64,000 bases of DNA from Leptodontidium sp. MPI-SDFR-AT-0119 (taxonomy: Eukaryota > Ascomycota > Leotiomycetes > Helotiales > Leptodontidiaceae). The stretch is from contig JAHLEZ010000029.1 of NCBI GenBank assembly GCA_020726505.1, forward strand, positions 682,001 to 746,000. The letters are read 5' to 3'. The translations under genes were made by a program, and so were the position numbers. Position 1 is the stretch's first letter; the number at the start of each line of letters is the position of its first letter. Below, in pieces: positions 58,001 to 64,000 of this stretch. Under the pieces are notes generated by a model. That model had not been told where the DNA came from. It was given only the letters and a program-made list of their open reading frames with translations, and ran no database searches.

Positions 58001-58640
58001 TAGTATTAGAGGAATATATTACCTTCTACACGAGGTACGGCGTATATAAGTACAAGGTTCTTTTATTTAGCTTAACTAATAGACCTACTACTTATTAATA
58101 TTACATAAACGATATTCTCTTCGACTACCTTAATAATTTCTATATAGTATACTTAAACGACATTCTCATATAGCGAATAGTGATTAAGACAGCTTAATAA
58201 ATCCTTTATGTCGGTGCAGTACCGGTTCATGTACTACGCCGCATGTGTGAATATATTCCAATGTGAGTATGGCGACAGAGTAATAAATGTATGGTTCAAA
58301 ATCTGTTTATATTCTAAGAGAGTGCGAGGAGAGCCAGACTATATATTACGAAACCCCACCGAATCTCCACCGAAACCAGTCCGGCTAAGCTCTGACCCCT
58401 GGCTTTGACCCGCACCCCCTTTTCCGGACTGAAGTATGCTCATGCAGGGACCTGTGGACCAACACTTTATCTAAGTTATCTGTAATATATTCTTTAATAA
58501 CCTCAAGTTCTTTAGTCGACATCTTATATAATAGCGAATACTTAAGTACTTTCTCACCCTCTCCTTCTAGCTTAATTTTGTAATCGTAAGAGCGGTAAGG
58601 GGGGAGAATATTGTGGCGGGGACAGCCGCTAATTTCTTTT
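55057..58640 (-). mobile_element. different gypsy element, partial, inserted in the previous copy
   Basis: Read on the minus strand. A 247-bp LTR (55057-55303) with perfect TGTGACG/CGTCACA ends is followed by the complement of a polypurine tract (CTACCCCCCCCTCTGG). Leftward pol order is preserved: integrase, RNase H and the later part of reverse transcriptase (KYLGFIILTFGLKVNPEKVS and FLSFYNFYQRFIRDYG near 57530-57700). The start of reverse transcriptase lies at 58440-58640 (ILPPYRSYDYKIKLEGEGEK, LLYKMSTKELEVIKEYITDN). The middle of reverse transcriptase is missing from this strand and is found inverted at 57800-58180. Stops are frequent. The 5' LTR was not found; LTR-like sequence begins at 58640. 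Confidence 0.78.
57800..58180 (+). other. inverted reverse-transcriptase segment
   Basis: On the plus strand this reads PILFVKKPNGSLWLYIDF, SLTRKD.YPLPLIDETLAR, FTKLDIC.AFY and NFYIVYLNDILI, the fingers-palm part of gypsy reverse transcriptase up to the catalytic Y-x-D-D-like site. It is exactly the part missing from the minus-strand pol on either side, so it is most simply an internal inversion. The next 250 bp (58190-58440) are more GC-balanced and match neither flank. Confidence 0.75.
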
Positions 58641-58891
58641 GTCACATGACTAGGCTAGTCCTTCGCATATATAAGGAGCTAACACTTGACTATAAAACGT
58701 TAAGAACGTAACACTAAATATATTTTATTTATTAGAACCTTTTCCCTCCCCTCCTTTGCCGATTTGTACTCTCTAGATATGTAATATCTCTAGATTTAAT
58801 TGATCTGTTATTTATAGAGCCTAGAATCTCCTCCGGTGGCTCGCTATATACTACCCTCTTGTTGTGTAGATTGGGGTTCGTCCCTCCCACA
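58640..58891 (+). mobile_element. LTR-like segment with primer-binding site
   Basis: This begins TGTCACATGACTAGGCTAG, includes CATATATAAGGAG as a TATA box and ends CCCTCCCACA. Four to six bases later comes TGGTGACCTACGCAGGG, a typical primer-binding-site start. It is best read as a 5' or solo LTR of another gypsy element in plus orientation; its internal region decays by about 59.05 kb. Confidence 0.6.
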
Positions 58892-59080
58892 TATTTTTGG
58901 TGACCTACGCAGGGAGTGTTAAGATGTGTGACGAGCGGCAGGGCAAAAGCAGTGGTTCAAGTGCTTAGAATATTAAGGTGCAGAACTAGAAGGGTTCTGC
59001 GAGAGGCTATATATATACAGGAATAGGGGGTAGCGGCCTGAGGTAGCTAGGCACGTGACAATCAACGTTCCGATCGTCAC

Positions 59081-59859
59081 AAGATGCGCGTATGTATCTT
59101 TAGTCGAAGGCCCTTAAACACTTAGATCCTCTTCTCTTCGATTCGCAGTCAAGTTTGACGAAACATGAAGATATACCTCTCGTACATAATACCTTTGCAC
59201 ACGATGCCTTCGCACACGACGATGCCTTCGCATACGATGCCTTCGTACTTGCCCGACGTACAGTTCCTCTTCTAATACTCCTCTTTTCGTTGAGCACTCT
59301 TTGGCTCTTGCCAACTACACGACAACGATACCTTTAGAAAGCCACTAACTTAGTCTTCTCTGCCGAGCGGCATTATACCTTCTTCGATAGCTTCTACGAG
59401 CTCTTCTTAACTTACCTCACTTCTACGACTACTTATCTCTTTTAATATGCCTTTATAAGCTATCTCTTCGACTTTATACTACGTACGATATTTTTATACT
59501 TCGACGCTCCGTACACTTTAATATATATATATACGCACTTAACCCCCCTTTCGCTAAGGCATTTAAAAAACAGATAAGTCATTTATATATCACTAGTTTC
59601 TATATGTAAATTATATTATAACTAAATGTTTAAATAATATTAAAGATCGGGTTTAGAGTTAAATAGTTACTTAAGGGCAAGTAAAGCCTTTAAAGGGAGG
59701 GACGGATGTAGTGGGGATAGCACGTGAGAGTTTGTTAGCTGACTTAACTACCCCTTTATATAGCTGGCTACTAGTTATAAAGTTGTACTTATAAAATATA
59801 TATAACGAATACTACTTTTGGCTCTTTTGTCGATATAATTAGGCTTTGTCCCCTTCACA
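59081..59859 (-). mobile_element. TRIM-like element, copy 2, inverted and truncated
   Basis: The reverse complement of copy 1 (53.1-54.0 kb). One terminal repeat of 152 bp lies at 59708-59859 and the internal region follows down to 59081, where homology ends before the second repeat. This copy keeps many C/G bases that are T/A in copy 1, so it is less RIP-mutated. Its internal CGAAGGCATCGT-type tandem units (near 59190-59260) are clear and give an open minus-strand frame rich in Arg and Val (GQVRRHRMRRHRRVRRH) with no known domain, likely not a real protein. Confidence 0.75.
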
Positions 59860-61377
59860 TCACGAAGGGAAAAGGAAAGAATTAGAGATAGGATTCCTTT
59901 AGCTTATTAATTTAACGACGCTATTCCTCGTCAGCTTATTACATCTCTTAGTTTAATTATTTTTAATAGCCTCTAAATCGACGTCTTTAGACGGTATAAT
60001 AAGGTTAAATCCTTTTACTTAAACCTCGAAAAATATAGAACCGGAACCTTTAGGGAAAAACTATTAGTAATAGACTAAAATCCACGGCACTTATACCTCT
60101 TAGCCGGCATATTAACGCCTTTTCTTCCTCTTATTTACTTAACTATATTATTCTTTAAAATGTTTTTAAATAACTTAACGCTAATAACTAATATAACGAC
60201 ACAGAGTAAATAGGCACCCTTTTCTATTTATTTTAGGTCTCCTTAATTTGGGAATCGGGGGCTAAGTTAAACTAACTGGGATTAGTAACTTATTTAACTT
60301 TACTTAATATAAAATTAACCCTTTAATTTAGTTTACTTCTTTTAAAATCCGCTTTCGTGCTTCTTTAGTTATATTATAGCTATTAAAACCGCTTAAATAG
60401 TGGGAAGTCTGGCTAGGTAATATAGTATACTAGTATACGGTATATACTATTATTTTAAATACTAGTAAATGAACGAATAAATTTATAACTTAACTCTTTC
60501 TTTGAATTATTTAAATAATATCTCTCCTTCTCTTACTTTCTTTACGAGTTTTATTACCTTTACGCGTTTAGTACTTATAATCTAAACTTATATATAATAT
60601 AGCTAGCTATAATCTCCGCTTTTATACTTTTATACTTTTATACTTACTTTATACTTAAGAACCGCATTTTGGCTGACTTAGCCTATGTATTTACTTCCCT
60701 TATTAAAAATCGACGACGATTACTGTCTCCTCGTAAAACTTACTTAATAATAAGGTTCTAGTGAAAGTTTCGACGGGGCTAGTGTCGTATATACTAGGGC
60801 TAACTTATACTCGAATTTGAGCCTTATCCGAGCTTATTTAGACGTAACCCTAACAAATGAATCTAATTAAATAAATCTTATGGCCTCGGCAAATCCACGT
60901 TAATAAGTTATATAGGGAATTAAATGAATTTTATATTAGATTTATTTAATAATAATAGATAAGAGGTAGTTATAGAGAGGAGAGCGGGGAAGAGGAATTA
61001 CTAAAAGATATAAGTAACAGAGTCTCAAATTAAATAAGAAAGGGTACGACTACTTTAGTGAAGTACACACAATTAATAGAGGTTTAGAAGAGCTTTTAAA
61101 TGTATTATTTAGAAGTTTGAATAGTCGTAGTTAATGTATAAAAGTATACCTTTATATTCTAAGTTGTCGCGTTAATTCCCTTTACTAAAGTAATAGGCGC
61201 TGTTACTAAGGAGGCACTATTTTTCCTTAAACCTGTTAGCGGTAATTCGCGGTTTTACGCTCTTATTAATCCATTTACTCTGACTTACCTTAATTTACTT
61301 AGCGTGGCTAATAAGTAAGGCGGAACGCGAATTACCGCAAAGGTGGGTCTGATTTACAAGGTCTTCTCCGCCGGCGG
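59860..61377. repeat. RIP-degraded repeat DNA
   Basis: Very AT-rich, stop-dense DNA with no readable transposon domain. It contains short repeats such as TTTTATACTTTTATACTTTTATAC near 60625 and a 100-bp segment with perfect inverted ends (listed separately). Confidence 0.5.
61239..61338. repeat. 100-bp segment with 13-bp perfect inverted ends
   Basis: GCGGTAATTCGCG at 61239-61251 and its complement CGCGAATTACCGC at 61326-61338 enclose 74 bp. This could be a very small foldback element or a hairpin. No target duplication is apparent. Confidence 0.7.
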
Positions 61378-61382
61378 CCCTT

Positions 61383-62885
61383 TGTGACGGTCTTAGTGCT
61401 GATATCACGTGTTTAGGGGCTAGTGTTTTAGCTTTAAGGATATAAGGGTTAGCTACAGCTGTCCTTTTTCTGTATTTATTGTCCTAAGAATAAGAGTACT
61501 ATTTTAATATTACTTGTCTAGAGTGTAATCGTCACATTATAATAGATCCTTAGTTAAGACTAAGTACCCTAGGTCCTAGGTTTATACTTATGTTCTGCTC
61601 TAGGCTACGTCTCACGTCTCACGCTTTCACGATTATTACGATTAAGTATATTAGGCTTATTTAAAATTATATATATATATATTTTTATCTCTTTTTTTAC
61701 TCTTAACTAATAAATTAACTCCAAATTTAGGCTACTCTTGTAGACCTACAAGTAGAGCTATAGTACTAGCGCGACGAGATTACCTTCCTCTAAACGGTTA
61801 TTACGACTTATACCCCTTTAAAACCGAAACCCTCTTTACCCGACCCCGAAAAATTTAACGAATAAGCCTACAAGTATAATACGTGGCTCCCCTTGATTAA
61901 GGTAAAGCTACAAGTAGACAGCGAAGTTATTAAGGACTTTATAACGTAATTCTATTACGTATACCTTAACCTCAAGAGCCACGTTTAAGTAATAGTCTTA
62001 CTTTAACTCTCTTAAGCTAACGAGTCGTCTTATAACTATAATATAATACTCGACTAGCTTACGCGTGTTTATAACAACTTGAATAAGGTGTAAGAAGCGG
62101 AGGACAAGCTATATACCCTTAAATAAGGCACTGACTCTCTTTATGCCTATGTAGTTAAGTTTAAACAAGTCTTATACGAGGCTCGAGGTCAAGACTAGCT
62201 AGACGTCAATAAGATCTCCGCGTTCCGGAACGGCTTGAATTCTATACTACGTAATCGGCTTACTTAGTAGTTAAACCTTCCTCGTAAGTACTTTGATTTT
62301 ATACGAATTATATAGCAACTAGCCGGCCGTTCTTTTAACTTTATCTTGTTTATTCTTTATAACCCTTTTTCTTCTTTATATTATAACGCTAATAACTATT
62401 AGCACGGCGAGCTAATAAACGTTAACGCTGTAACTATTAGAGTAATTAATACTACCGCCGCCCTACGCGCTCGCTTAGTCTCCCTAGAGCTTAAGTAATA
62501 ATTTAGGGCTAATGGTTTGTGTGTATAATACGGACTTTTAGGCTATTAAGTCAAAGACTACAAGTTAAGACTATATATCAATAGTACTAGTAAGGTTATT
62601 ATTACTACTTTAAACGACAGCGCCTACGACAACGACTTAGACTCGGATGATCTAAACCATCTAAATACTTAGCAAAGAAACATTTTTCATACTTGAGCGC
62701 TCGGGACGAGCTTTTTAGGAAGGGGGGGTAATGTGACGGTCTTAGTGCTGACGTCACGTGTTTAGGGGCTAGTATTTCAGCTTTAAGGATATAGGGGTCA
62801 GTTACAGCTGTCCTTCTTCTGTATCTATTGTCCTAAGAATGAGAGTACTGTCTTGATATTACCTGTCTAGAGTGCAATCGTCACA
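61383..62885 (+). mobile_element. gag-only LTR retrotransposon, non-autonomous
   Basis: A complete 1,503-bp element. LTRs of 154 bp (61383-61536 and 62732-62885) have perfect TGTGACG/CGTCACA ends; the flanking duplication CCCTT is intact (61378-61382 and 62886-62890). AGGAAGGGGGGGTAA directly precedes the 3' LTR as polypurine tract. The internal 1.2 kb encodes only a broken gag: PDPEKFNE, a coiled middle region and a zinc-knuckle-like CVYYGLLGY near 62518. There is no protease, reverse transcriptase or integrase. The intact duplication and near-identical LTR lengths suggest insertion before most of the RIP decay and mobilisation in trans. The stop codons indicate it is now dead. Confidence 0.85.
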
Positions 62886-64000
62886 CCCTTCGGGGCCTGC
62901 GGGACCTTGCTTCGCGCAGTCGGTTACGGGCAAATATTAATCCGTTACGACCTTTGCCTGGCGGCCCTTCGAGGCCAGGGGACCTCGCTTCGCTAGGGTC
63001 AATTATATAGCTAAAACATTATATTTATAAAGAAAACGTACTTTATAATAATGTATATTAAATGTTAATTATCGGCCTATCGCTAGCGCTAAAATCTATA
63101 GCCCTTCGCAAGTTACGGGATGGATTTTCTAGACCTTTACAAGAGAATATTATTAATTTTTTATATAGTCCTCTATAACTAACGACCGCCGTAATACTTC
63201 TTTTAAGAACGTTACTCGTCTGTACTTCTTAATCTAATGTCTCTCTCGTAACTCTTACTCACTTATAAAGTCGGTTTACTTCCGTAAAATTTCCCGTAAA
63301 GTTATATTTGCTAGTCGAGGTTATATAGCTAGTTAATACCTTCTAAACTCTTTCTGTCGAGTATTCGAGGAAGCCTTTCTCTTTTAATATATCGAGTAAG
63401 TGTAAAATCGGCCGAAGGCAAATAGAGGTCGAATTTAAGCACAACTTAAGTAGTAATAGGCGGTTCTAAAGCTCTCGTTCGTAAGCTTGATTTGTACGGG
63501 TATAATAAGTTTAAGAGGTTGTTATGCCTCCTAAAGCTCCTTAGCCGTTTATTAACCTTCGAATATCCTTTGTAGATCCGTAAGAGTTATATAACTCTTT
63601 CGCGGTTACTTGACTAGTTTTATAAACTCGTCCGTGAAGATGTTTACTTTTACCCACTGCCGCTAATCTTACTTAATCTCCCACTGCCTCTCTTCTCGAC
63701 CCCACTAATATTCCTTATTACTATTACGAAGTCGTAACTACTACTAGACGTGTTCACGCTTTACTACTTGTTCCGTAAGCTCTTTTAGTGTCTTAATCCC
63801 TTGCTTTCGGTTCGCATTTAGTTTCCGTCGTATACGTCGATCGTGCCTCTCTTATATAAACTCCCCTTTTACCTTCTCTCGGTATTAATCGCGTTTCCGG
63901 GTCTAACAGATGCGACACGTTAATGCCCGATATCCGTGGTCTTGTATAGGGTAGTCCGTGATCTGCCGGTACGACTTACAGCCAGAGTAGCGTAATCGAT
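62886..64000. repeat. degenerate repeat DNA at the window end
   Basis: A GC-richer stretch repeats a 36-bp unit at about 62886 and 62965 (CCCTTCGGGGCC and CCCTTCGAGGCC starts), with GCTTCGC in both. The rest, to 64000, is AT-rich and stop-broken. A longer minus-strand frame near the end (TLAVSRTGRSRTTLYKTTD) hints at further mobile-element coding of unknown type that continues past the window. Confidence 0.45.

Noticed and set aside
59100..59337. Arg-rich minus-strand frame (RRHRMRRHRRVRRHR) as an antimicrobial or DNA-binding peptide
   Set aside because: It is produced by a short tandem repeat inside a TRIM-like element and is broken in the other copy.
1..64000. tRNA, rRNA or CRISPR arrays
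   Set aside because: No cloverleaf-like tRNA or rRNA segments were recognised, and CRISPR is not expected in a fungal nuclear genome.

Overview
The window is nuclear DNA of a filamentous ascomycete (Pezizomycotina). Genes have short GT-AG introns of about 46-75 bp. Families include a Zn2Cys6/Fungal_trans_2 regulator, a class I hydrophobin, fungal BBE-like oxidases and a fungal-type nitroreductase. Large AT-rich blocks full of TAG/TAA codons with C-to-T and G-to-A changes look like repeat-induced point mutation (RIP). I cannot name the species.

Layout. (1) 0.4-17.2 kb is a loose set of oxidative genes among pseudogenes: a small secreted protein, a FAD monooxygenase pseudogene split by a 668-bp hAT-like MITE, an RIP-inactivated hydrophobin, a phenol-hydroxylase-like monooxygenase (8.9-10.8 kb), a second FAD monooxygenase (13.2-14.6 kb, minus), a nitroreductase (16.0-16.7 kb, minus) and a P450 heme-region fragment. 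(2) 17.5-24.8 kb is RIP-degraded transposon sequence, including a complete dead hAT element (17766-20755). (3) 24.8-27.8 kb has no confident gene but holds a diverged segmental duplication. (4) 27.8-46.05 kb is a gene-dense, GC-balanced island of seven genes: an alpha-L-rhamnosidase (GH78), an amino-acid/choline-type permease, two BBE-like FAD oxidases, a Baeyer-Villiger monooxygenase, a class III PLP aminotransferase and a Zn2Cys6 regulator. (5) 46.1-64 kb is nested, RIP-degraded LTR retrotransposons: a full-length Ty3/gypsy element, pieces of two more gypsy elements, two copies of a small TRIM-like element, and a gag-only LTR element.

The main result concerns the island. An exact 9-mer, ATCTAAGCG, occurs 12 times by eye on either strand, and only in intergenic DNA of this seven-gene island: five in a 12-bp-period tandem array before the rhamnosidase, three in the permease/BBE1 divergent promoter, two in the monooxygenase/aminotransferase divergent promoter, one before BBE2 and one before the regulator. 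This defines a likely co-regulated cluster (probably the regulon of the Zn2Cys6 protein) and its borders. The cluster has no PKS, NRPS, terpene synthase or prenyltransferase in view. With a cytosolic-looking rhamnosidase and a permease, it reads more naturally as an uptake, deglycosylation and oxidative remodelling/degradation pathway for a rhamnosylated, possibly nitrogen-containing compound than as a classical biosynthetic cluster. That role is inference.
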